Shown here: piece by piece, positions 1 to 5,540 of the stretch
Layout of the letters: each line of letters begins with the position of its first letter
Position numbering within the stretch: position 1 is the stretch's first letter
From: Chitinophagaceae bacterium
GTDB lineage: Bacteria; Bacteroidota; Bacteroidia; Chitinophagales; Chitinophagaceae
DNA: 5,540 nucleotides
Direction: 5' to 3'
Assembly: GCA_947472635.1 (NCBI GenBank)
Contig: CANJDY010000201.1
Coordinates: 1 to 5,540 of the forward strand
The notes under the pieces: model-generated
Told to the model about the DNA's origin: nothing
The model's database searches: none
Seen by the model: only the letters and a program-made list of their open reading frames with translations
Translations under genes and position numbers: made by a program

Positions 1-1
1 A

Positions 2-133
2 AATACTGCAGGTTTTTACGATTCACTTTTTGCCCACATGAAAAAAATGATAGCAGAAAATTTTTTATACTCTAGTATGGAAGATGCCTTCACCATCGTT
101 AGCAATCCTTCAGAAATATTCAATCCTATCTAG
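2..133 (+). CDS. LOG-family (TIGR00730) nucleotide phosphoribohydrolase, C-terminal fragment
   Basis: Only the last 43 codons and the TAG stop (131-133) are present; the gene enters from the left edge in frame 2. The visible residues begin NTAGFYDSLF and continue through a helix containing MKKMIAENFLY to TIVSNPSEIF near the end. This matches the C-terminus I recall for the LOG / 'TIGR00730 Rossmann-fold' family: N-x-x-G-[FY]-Y-D, then a helix ending in [EQ]-x-F-[LI], then [IV]-V-x-x-x-P-E. Family members cleave nucleoside 5'-monophosphates (cytokinin ribotides in plants and some bacteria) to free base and ribose 5-phosphate in the cytoplasm; many bacterial members have no proven substrate. 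The catalytic PGGxGTxxE motif would lie upstream, outside the window, so activity cannot be judged. The gene converges on the barrel gene, with 50 bp between their stops. An internal ATG at 38 is not a likely separate start. Confidence 0.72.
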   Translation, partial: NTAGFYDSLFAHMKKMIAENFLYSSMEDAFTIVSNPSEIFNPI

Positions 134-201
134 TCCATTAAAATTCACTGCTTAAATAAGGCAACTCTAGTCCATTAAATTCACTACCTGAATAAGGCAA
201 C
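129..201. repeat. Degenerate 36/37-bp tandem duplication at the convergent gene ends
   Basis: Two adjacent copies are visible, at 129-165 (37 bp) and 166-201 (36 bp). Both start TCTAGTCCATTA and end AATAAGGCAAC. They differ by one A in an A-run and three substitutions in the middle. Copy 1 contains the TAG stop of the LOG-family gene (131-133). Copy 2 contains the last five codons and TAG stop of the minus-strand barrel gene. The 36-bp period from one GTT codon to the next keeps the minus-strand reading frame, so copy 1 holds an untranslated relic of the same gene end, VALFKQ followed by TGA at 145-147. It looks like an old local duplication rather than a mobile element. Confidence 0.85.
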
Positions 202-756
202 ATTGAACCCAGCACGAATTACTGGCACCAGTCTGCCGTAAGAATCTACATAGGGCGAACCTTTGAGTTGGAGTGCATCAAACATTACGGAGAAATAATA
301 ATAGGAATTGGACCCCTTTTGCCTACTGCTTGAATACCCTGCCCCTATCAATAAACTATTTACATCCTCCTTTAATCTGTAGGAATCCATACCCGAAGGC
401 ATCACCTTAGTAATCTGAAAATTATGCTCATATTGAGCTTGGGCAAACAAAAAATTAATAGGAAAAAGTCGCACAAAAGCACCGGGCCCGATATTGGTTT
501 GCCGAAGCTTATTTCCATAAGGATCAGTTTGGCCGGTATAAATAAGATTAAAACTCAATGCCGCATCCAACCAAGGGGTAAGGCTGTAACCCAAATGCGG
601 ACTCACCCCTAGTACCGTTCCGCCAGTAAAAAAAGAAGCGGTCACATTACCACCGGTAAAAAGATTGGCCTGGTTGAAACCTCCAGCCTTTTGATCCTGT
701 GCTTGTAACAATTGAACAAAGCTGACCAAAATAACACCTAAAAATATTTTTTTCAT
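184..756 (-). CDS. Putative outer-membrane beta-barrel protein, function unknown
   Basis: A 190-residue protein with a clear signal peptide: MKK, a hydrophobic stretch at about 4-16, and cleavage near QAQ (18-20). The mature part has alternating polar and hydrophobic strands rich in Gly and aromatic residues (a twofold FTGG at 33-36 and 43-46, GYSLTPWLDAALSFNL at 56-71, a YYYFSVMF strand at 152-159) and ends in the strand GFNVALFR. This fits a small Bacteroidota outer-membrane barrel of about eight strands, of the general 'OMP beta-barrel' kind. I cannot name a specific family or function. The ATG at 756 is chosen because it directly precedes a good signal peptide. It lies 21 bp after the stop of the PorP/SprF gene, so it is probably last in that operon and may help its secreted product. 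The stop is TAG followed at once by TGA, within a tandem duplication. An exported non-barrel protein is the main alternative. Confidence 0.8.
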   Translation of the reverse strand: MKKIFLGVILVSFVQLLQAQDQKAGGFNQANLFTGGNVTASFFTGGTVLGVSPHLGYSLTPWLDAALSFNLIYTGQTDPYGNKLRQTNIGPGAFVRLFPINFLFAQAQYEHNFQITKVMPSGMDSYRLKEDVNSLLIGAGYSSSRQKGSNSYYYFSVMFDALQLKGSPYVDSYGRLVPVIRAGFNVALFR

Positions 757-777
757 CTGTTTTTTATAGGTAAAAAA

Positions 778-1806
778 TTAAAACTTGGGGCAAAAGACTT
801 GATGACTAGCACTATTATTTTCATTGTAAAACCCTTTCTTGATTACGCTAAATTCGTTGGCACCCCGAAGATTGTTGAAATTCTTAAGAGAAGAAGTGGT
901 AGCATCATAACTGAAAGTAAACCGAATATTATTCAACTCAAAGCCAACCATTGGTATCACGGCATCGCCTGCACGATAATAGAGTCCAATAATCAATTGC
1001 TTATCGCCTGATCCTGATAAATTATAATTGGCATTCATGCCTAGTAATAATTCACTAGACCTTGCTTGATTGGTATAGTACATATTTGGGTTAACGATTA
1101 GCCTGTCTGAAACCTTTAACAGCGCATTGAGAAATCCAATATGCCGCATCGGAATTTTGCTACTATCGAGCGATCCGCTAAAAAATGTTTCCTGTGGCCC
1201 ATTAACATGGTGAATAGAATATCCCCCATTAATATAAATTTCTTCGGTTGGAAAATACGCATAATTTAATCCTACCTGCATATCGAAGTAACTCACTGAA
1301 TTGTTGGTAAGAATTACTGAGGAAGGCAAGGTATTGTCAAAGAATTTTCCGTCAAATTGGTCGGGAAAACTCAGCTTGGTAGCATCAATCCTTTTGTTGG
1401 CCCATCCTAGGTTAAAACCGGCACTCAATAAGCTGCTATTTCCCAGCTGCTGGTGATAGGCCAAGGATCCATACACTTTTGTTGACCTCAAGCCACCGCT
1501 TCCTGCCACATCGCTTAAAATAACTCCCCCAATTCCCAGCCAACCATTTTCAATTTGATCCCGTAATAATTGGCCATCTGCAAAAATACTGATGGTTTTA
1601 TAAGGCGATGCCAACAGTGCAGAATACTGATCTCTGTAATGTGCGCCCAACCTATAATCTGCATCGGGAATAAAGCCTGTATTGGCGGGATTGGTAGTAA
1701 GTACCGAATTGAAAAATTGTGAAAAATGAAGATCTTGCGCATAGTTATCCGCCATCAGCTGACAACTAACTATAAACAGGAATACTATTTTTATGTTTTT
1801 TTTCAT
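778..1806 (-). CDS. PorP/SprF-family type IX secretion outer-membrane protein
   Basis: A 342-residue protein of typical length for the family. A signal peptide (MKKN, hydrophobic 6-18) leads to cleavage near YAQ (22-24). The mature N-terminus has the family hallmarks QDLHFSQFFN (24-33), NPANTGF (39-45) and YRLGAHYRDQY (51-61). Barrel-like strands follow, and the protein ends with the family's C-terminal CPKF (339-342; CPRF is common). Family members are 14-strand-class outer-membrane barrels related to P. gingivalis PorP and F. johnsoniae SprF. SprF is needed for export of the adhesin SprB, and many genomes pair such a gene with a CHU_C-bearing cargo. Here it follows the large cargo-like gene by 20 bp and precedes the small barrel gene by 21 bp, as expected for a cargo-partner operon. 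It is probably a cargo-specific partner and not the core PorP, which is inference from context. The ATG at 1806 directly starts the signal peptide. Confidence 0.93.
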   Translation of the reverse strand: MKKNIKIVFLFIVSCQLMADNYAQDLHFSQFFNSVLTTNPANTGFIPDADYRLGAHYRDQYSALLASPYKTISIFADGQLLRDQIENGWLGIGGVILSDVAGSGGLRSTKVYGSLAYHQQLGNSSLLSAGFNLGWANKRIDATKLSFPDQFDGKFFDNTLPSSVILTNNSVSYFDMQVGLNYAYFPTEEIYINGGYSIHHVNGPQETFFSGSLDSSKIPMRHIGFLNALLKVSDRLIVNPNMYYTNQARSSELLLGMNANYNLSGSGDKQLIIGLYYRAGDAVIPMVGFELNNIRFTFSYDATTSSLKNFNNLRGANEFSVIKKGFYNENNSASHQVFCPKF

Positions 1807-1826
1807 TTCAAGATTGGTGCCTACTT

Positions 1827-4800
1827 TTAGCGAAGTAAAGAAATATCACCCGTTTTTCTAAATTTTTTTCCATCCGAAAATTCTACATCCAATGTGTAAG
1901 TATATACATCCATCGGTTGGATGACCCCATTAAATGTTCCATCCCATCCTTCATTCTGGCTAGTGCTGGAGAAAACATTTTGCCCCCACCGATTATATAT
2001 TTTCCAGTCCATTTTTGCCACTCCATATCCCACTACTTTCACGACACCATTGTTGCCAAATTTTCCAGGTGTAAATGCATTGGGCACATCCAACAAGGGC
2101 AATACAATTACGGCAACATCCAAACAAAAAGTATCCGTACACCCTGCAGCATTGAAAGCAACCAAACAGGTCTTGTAAGTTCCTGTGGCATTAAATAAAT
2201 GAGTTGGACTTTGCAGCGTTGAAGTTTGTCCATCTCCAAAATCCCATAAATAATTGCTGGCTCCATTGGAAGAATTAGTAAAATCCACTGCCTTGTTTGG
2301 CTTGGTGGGATTGGGTGAAAAACTAAACCCCGCCACAGGTATACTGTAAACGACAATAGAAAAAGTATATTTATCCGTACGATTACAAGTAGAAATATCT
2401 GTAGCAGTTAACGTTACAATATATGTTCCAGTAGTAGCATATAAATGCGTTGGATTTACATTCGTTGAGGTGGTTCCATCACCAAAATCCCAAAGAAAGT
2501 CAATGCCCCCCAGAGACGTATTCGTAAATTGTGCAAGATATGGAACACAGCCTTTATCAGGGGTAGTAAAACGTGCCCTCACCGAATCAGCCAAACGCAC
2601 CGTATGGGAAATAGATGTCGGAGTATTGCAAAAATTGACATCATCGGACAGCAATTTTACAATGTAGGTTCCTGCAGCTGCGTAGGTATGAAAGGTCGTT
2701 ACATTTCCTGCACGCTGCGCCGGTGTATTATCCCCATAATCCCATAAAAAACTATTGTTGGTATAATTGGGTAATGCAGCGGTAGTAGTATTTTGAAACT
2801 GAAAAGATAAGCTTTGGCAACCCCCGTTTTTGGTGGCAATAAAATCCGGTTTGAGTAAATTATTACCCACGCGTACCTGGGTAAATGCAGTGTCTGAAAT
2901 ATTACAGGTGGCCGAATCAATTGCCACTACTATGAGCTGATACGTTCCAACGGTATTATAAATATGAGAGACTGAATTATTAGGTGCATAGGTCGTGTCT
3001 TTTTTAGGGTTGGTAGGATCCCCATAGTCCCAGATATACATTTTACCCTTTGCCAACGTATCGGTAACCTTTACTGTCATTGGGACACAGCCAATGGTAT
3101 CAATTACTCCATTAATGGTAGTTTTAATACTTGCCCCCACTCCTCCAAAATTCATTTCAATTTTTACAGCTGCCTCATTACAGTTATCGGATCCGTTTCT
3201 AGTAGCCCAAACACCTGCGGTAGTAGGAAATACAACCGATGGATTACTTCTACCTCCGCAGTTGGCACAAATTGCCTGATAAATAATTCCATTGGCATCA
3301 AATCGGCTGGTACCACCATCCACATGATCGTCGAACCCCCCTTTTTGTCCATAAAAACTACCAAATAACTGACTGGTGGCATTTTTTTCCAGAATGAAAA
3401 AATAGAAATCATTCCCATCGGTGGTCTTGGGTGCAATGGCATCGTTGGTCAAAGGCAAGCCGGTAGTGCCGGCATTAGGATAACCTCTGTCGTGATTGAA
3501 TTTTCCTCCCCAGCCAGATACATACACATTCTGACATCGATCTACTAAAAATGCCGTAATCGATAAATTGGGTATAGGTGAGTTAGTGCCAAATACAGTG
3601 GAATAAATGAAAGCTGAAAGATCAGGCTTCAGCTTACTAATAAACTGTTTACCTCCTGGATTACTAAAAACTGCATTTAGTACCGGCCAATTTCCGGAAG
3701 TAGTACCCGTAACATAGGGGAATCCAAATTTATCAAACTGGATTCCATATACCAAATCATTTCCACTGGTTCCTAAATAAGTAGTTTTAATAACCGAAGA
3801 CCCATCTGGCCTAATCTGGGTTACAAAACCATCTACCTCCCCACCCTGAAAAGCGGCGTTAATAACCCCCGTTTTATCCCCTGGCAACCCTGTACTGCTT
3901 GTTCCACCAGCAATGTATACATTACCGGTAAGAGGATTGATAGATAAAACAAAACAGGCATCGCTGCCATTGCCACCAAAATAAGTACTGAATATTTTTA
4001 CGGAAAGGTTGGAATTAAATTGTAGGATTACCCCGTCCTGCTTGCCTCCTCCAAAAGCAGGCTGTATGGCAGAACCAGCAATGGGAAAATTAGAAGACTG
4101 GGTACAAGAGGCAACATAAATATTGTTATTCCTATCCAAAATCACTTCACTCCTCGCATCATCTCCATAATTCCTTCGGGTGGTTTCTGCTCCATCGGGT
4201 GTATCAAATTTCTTTCTGATATTTACGCCATCATCCGAAGAACCGCCAATAACGACAGAACCAAGCAATAAATTACCGGCAGCGTTAAATTTTGTAACAA
4301 CAATATCATAGCCTCCACCAGGTCCTATTAGGGGAACTAATTTAGGGAAATCACGGGAGCTAGACCTGCCAGCAATGATGAGGTTTCCTTGCGCATCACA
4401 GATCATACTGTGAGGCTGCTCATTACCAGATCCGCCCAAATACGTTGCGAATACCCTGTTAACCCCATCCGGAGAAAATTTTATAATCGCAATATCATAG
4501 GGTCCATTGGAGTCTTCATTAAGGCCACCATTATAGGTTTGATCAAAAGCGCCAAGGGATACAGGATAACCATCGCCAAAAGAAATTCCTCCTGCAAATA
4601 AACTTCCATCAGGACCTGGCGTTGCCGTATAACCCCAGTTATCTTTAGAACTTCCGGTAAAAGAGGCAAATATTAAGGTGGGGTCAATGACAATGGTTTC
4701 ATTAGGGAGATAGGCTTTTATTTTGAATCTTACCAAATTGCCTGTTACAGAATATTTGCAGTCTAATGATTGGCGAGTATCTTTTTGAAGTTGGTAACTA

Positions 4801-5501
4801 TACGGATATAATTCTTTCACCTCGCCCACAGAAGTACCTATCACCAATTCCTTGTTTTTCACTTCGAGCTTATCAATCCCGTCATACCGTAAGGCAATAT
4901 CATTCACATTTCCCCCGGGCCTCACTATAATGTCATACTTTAATGTTCCGGCATCCGTATAATACCTTACATCAATATTGGGATACATATTTTTATAGGT
5001 AACTGCCTGGTAGATTTTACAATTACTTTGCCACTTTGCTGGGTCGTTTCCCAAAAAATAATTGTTGTAGGTGGGCAATGGTTTATCAGGCGAAATGAGC
5101 ACATTTTTCAAAGCTCCTTCAAAATGAACGTTAAAAGCATGTGAACGTAAAGTGAAGTTTTGTGAAGGAGTAACCGTTTTCTTTTCTGAGCCCTTCTCAC
5201 AAGATTCGGAAGATAAATGACCATGCGCTAACCCTGCCATTGCACTCAGGTCATTGGTATTGTGTTGCAATACCGTAAATCCATTATCCTCCATAAAGAA
5301 GGAGCCTGACTGAACATCGGCTTTAAAATTTACTTTACTATCCCACTGACCTTTGTTTTCAATAAACTGCAGCTGCGCCATAATGGGCGATACAATAGCC
5401 ACCGAAAATAAAAGGCTACAAATTAGGCTGCAATATGGTTGGAGGAATTTCAACAATAGTTTTTTACAATTTACTGAACTATGACCAATAAAACAATGCA
5501 A
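1827..5501 (-). CDS. Large secreted T9SS type B cargo: DUF7948-like region, SBBP propeller, four PKD domains, CHU_C sorting domain
   Basis: A 1224-residue exported protein, probably a cell-surface adhesin or matrix protein. In order: a signal peptide with hydrophobic core at about 23-41 and cleavage near MAQ (41-43); an N-terminal region starting LQFIENKGQW (44-53), typical of DUF7948-type Bacteroidota surface proteins, to about 275; SBBP-like repeats at about 276-785; PKD domains with WDYGD or WDFGD at 824, 920, 1004 and 1086; and a CHU_C / TIGR04131-like domain (1138-1224) with PNAFTPG, YNRWGQNVF and GWDG. The last is a type IX secretion signal, usually removed or used for attachment at the surface. 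No enzymatic motif was recognised. The PorP/SprF gene follows by 20 bp, as sprF follows sprB. The start is uncertain: codon 1 is TTG, a TAA lies in frame two codons upstream, and the first in-frame ATG (codon 41) falls at the signal-peptide cleavage site. A start at the TTG codons 16-17 would also leave a usable signal peptide. Confidence 0.92.
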   Translation of the reverse strand: MHCFIGHSSVNCKKLLLKFLQPYCSLICSLLFSVAIVSPIMAQLQFIENKGQWDSKVNFKADVQSGSFFMEDNGFTVLQHNTNDLSAMAGLAHGHLSSESCEKGSEKKTVTPSQNFTLRSHAFNVHFEGALKNVLISPDKPLPTYNNYFLGNDPAKWQSNCKIYQAVTYKNMYPNIDVRYYTDAGTLKYDIIVRPGGNVNDIALRYDGIDKLEVKNKELVIGTSVGEVKELYPYSYQLQKDTRQSLDCKYSVTGNLVRFKIKAYLPNETIVIDPTLIFASFTGSSKDNWGYTATPGPDGSLFAGGISFGDGYPVSLGAFDQTYNGGLNEDSNGPYDIAIIKFSPDGVNRVFATYLGGSGNEQPHSMICDAQGNLIIAGRSSSRDFPKLVPLIGPGGGYDIVVTKFNAAGNLLLGSVVIGGSSDDGVNIRKKFDTPDGAETTRRNYGDDARSEVILDRNNNIYVASCTQSSNFPIAGSAIQPAFGGGKQDGVILQFNSNLSVKIFSTYFGGNGSDACFVLSINPLTGNVYIAGGTSSTGLPGDKTGVINAAFQGGEVDGFVTQIRPDGSSVIKTTYLGTSGNDLVYGIQFDKFGFPYVTGTTSGNWPVLNAVFSNPGGKQFISKLKPDLSAFIYSTVFGTNSPIPNLSITAFLVDRCQNVYVSGWGGKFNHDRGYPNAGTTGLPLTNDAIAPKTTDGNDFYFFILEKNATSQLFGSFYGQKGGFDDHVDGGTSRFDANGIIYQAICANCGGRSNPSVVFPTTAGVWATRNGSDNCNEAAVKIEMNFGGVGASIKTTINGVIDTIGCVPMTVKVTDTLAKGKMYIWDYGDPTNPKKDTTYAPNNSVSHIYNTVGTYQLIVVAIDSATCNISDTAFTQVRVGNNLLKPDFIATKNGGCQSLSFQFQNTTTAALPNYTNNSFLWDYGDNTPAQRAGNVTTFHTYAAAGTYIVKLLSDDVNFCNTPTSISHTVRLADSVRARFTTPDKGCVPYLAQFTNTSLGGIDFLWDFGDGTTSTNVNPTHLYATTGTYIVTLTATDISTCNRTDKYTFSIVVYSIPVAGFSFSPNPTKPNKAVDFTNSSNGASNYLWDFGDGQTSTLQSPTHLFNATGTYKTCLVAFNAAGCTDTFCLDVAVIVLPLLDVPNAFTPGKFGNNGVVKVVGYGVAKMDWKIYNRWGQNVFSSTSQNEGWDGTFNGVIQPMDVYTYTLDVEFSDGKKFRKTGDISLLR
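1830..2090 (-). other. CHU_C / T9SS type B C-terminal sorting domain
   Basis: Residues 1138-1224. It has the family landmarks VPNAFTPG (1139-1146), WKIYNRWGQNVF (1166-1177), GWDG (1185-1188), QPMDVYTYTL (1195-1204) and a final GDISLLR. In Bacteroidota this domain directs export through the type IX system, and type B cargo commonly sits beside a PorP/SprF gene, as here. The usual NGDGxND loop after NAFTP is replaced by GKFGNNGVV, so this is a variant subgroup. Confidence 0.9.
2100..3146 (-). repeat. Array of four PKD domains
   Basis: Residues about 786-1134. Four Ig-like PKD units each carry a WD[YF]GD core (824-828, 920-924, 1004-1008, 1086-1090) and a following H-x-[YF]...GTY strand. Core spacing is 96, 84 and 82 residues. 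PKD domains are typically rigid spacers or protein/carbohydrate-binding modules in surface proteins. The first three carry a Cys pair (805/866, 895/958, 985/1039) at equivalent places, probably a disulphide; the fourth lacks the first Cys and has 1112, 1121 and 1126 instead. Confidence 0.88.
3147..4676 (-). repeat. SBBP-type beta-propeller region, about seven degenerate repeats
   Basis: Residues about 276-785. I count seven units that share a [YF][LF]G[GT]-x-[GN] opening, a D/N-x-x-[GN]-N-[IVL]-Y/I strand, a G-x-[TS]-x-S turn and a closing D or N: units start near residues 282, 354, 417, 507, 575, 636 and 716. Unit 3 carries an insertion (about 426-448). Unit 7 contains CANCGG (745-750) and a further Cys at 774. 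Seven units fit a closed seven-bladed propeller, a likely binding surface; the blade count is by eye. Confidence 0.7.
4677..5372 (-). other. N-terminal DUF7948-like domain of the large cargo protein
   Basis: Residues about 44-275, directly after the signal peptide. The opening FIENKGQWDSKVNFKADV and the later NYFLGNDPAKWQSN (147-160) and YPNIDVRYY (173-181) resemble the conserved N-terminal module found before SBBP propellers in many Bacteroidota surface proteins. The closing IVIDPTLIFASFTGSS passes into the first propeller repeat. The domain name is from memory and its function is not known to me. Confidence 0.65.
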
Positions 5502-5507
5502 AGTTTA

Positions 5508-5532
5508 CTCATAGTACCTTACTAACTATGAG
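5508..5532. promoter_or_regulatory. 8-bp inverted repeat just upstream of the large gene
   Basis: CTCATAGT (5508-5515) and ACTATGAG (5525-5532) are perfect inverted copies around a 9-bp centre. The near arm ends 7 bp upstream of the annotated TTG start. It could be an operator, an mRNA hairpin limiting translation, or part of a terminator of a gene beyond the right edge; no T-run follows on the minus strand, which argues against a terminator. An 8-bp repeat in AT-rich DNA could also be chance. No convincing Bacteroidota promoter (TTG / TAnnTTTG) was found in the 39 bp available. Confidence 0.35.
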
Positions 5533-5540
5533 ATTTTACT

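Noticed and set aside
38..133. A separate small gene from the ATG at 38
   Set aside because: The frame is open to the left edge and its upstream residues NTAGFYD fit the LOG-family C-terminus, so the gene simply begins outside the window.
129..201. The repeats considered as a CRISPR fragment or insertion-sequence end
   Set aside because: Only two directly adjacent diverged copies with no spacer, no terminal inverted repeats and no transposase; one copy is coding sequence of the neighbouring gene.
424..612. Plus-strand 62-codon ORF opposite the small barrel gene
   Set aside because: No signal peptide or known motif; the minus-strand frame has a signal peptide and barrel strands.
799..1011. 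ORFs overlapping the PorP/SprF gene (plus strand 799-1011; minus strand 1515-1742)
   Set aside because: The PorP/SprF frame is continuous and has hallmark motifs at both ends, so these are shadows.
1917..2198. Plus-strand ORFs opposite the PKD/CHU_C coding region (also at 2470-2667, 2529-2747, 3094-3279 and 4389-4601)
   Set aside because: They lie wholly antisense to a strongly supported gene, have no recognisable motifs, and their composition follows from the codons of the opposite strand.
3164..3442. Other-frame minus-strand ORFs inside the large gene (also 2108-2356, 2699-2920 and 4481-4669)
   Set aside because: They are overlapped by clear SBBP or PKD repeats in the true frame; the low-complexity sequence is a frame shadow.
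5499..5508. Promoter-like AAACTTTG on the minus strand, one mismatch from the Bacteroidota TAnnTTTG element
   Set aside because: No TTG -33 element at the right distance upstream, and it overlaps the annotated start codon, so transcription would begin inside the gene. Too weak to list.

Overview
The window looks like chromosomal DNA of a gliding- or T9SS-type member of the Bacteroidota, plausibly the Chitinophagia (family-level placement is inference). The signs are an AT-rich composition, no Shine-Dalgarno-like sites, a PorP/SprF-family outer-membrane protein ending in CPKF, and a very large secreted protein ending in a gliding-motility-type C-terminal (CHU_C, T9SS type B sorting) domain.

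Layout. At the left edge (2-133, + strand) is the last 43 codons of a LOG-family (TIGR00730, 'lysine decarboxylase-like') nucleotide phosphoribohydrolase. It converges on a three-gene unit read from right to left on the minus strand: a 1224-residue secreted multidomain protein (5501-1827), a 342-residue PorP/SprF-family protein (1806-778) and a 190-residue putative outer-membrane beta-barrel protein (756-184). The two gaps inside the unit are only 20 and 21 bp, so one transcript is likely. No RNA gene, CRISPR array, insertion sequence or convincing rho-independent terminator was seen, and no stretch over 300 bp lacks a gene.

Working together. By analogy with SprB and SprF of Flavobacterium johnsoniae, the large protein is probably a type IX secretion cargo. 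It has a signal peptide, an N-terminal DUF7948-like region, a probable seven-bladed SBBP-type beta-propeller, four PKD domains and a type B sorting domain. The PorP/SprF protein would be its dedicated outer-membrane partner for secretion or anchoring. The small barrel protein is of unknown role but is placed as a third component.

Points worth a second look: a degenerate 36/37-bp tandem duplication covering the 3' ends of the two convergent genes, which duplicates the last codons of the barrel gene and leaves tandem TAG-TGA stops; an unusual 5' end of the large gene (only a TTG start, an 8-bp inverted repeat and an overlapping 13-codon ATG ORF); and a sorting domain that lacks the usual NGDGxND loop. 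The three-gene architecture is a variant of a known theme, not a clearly new system.
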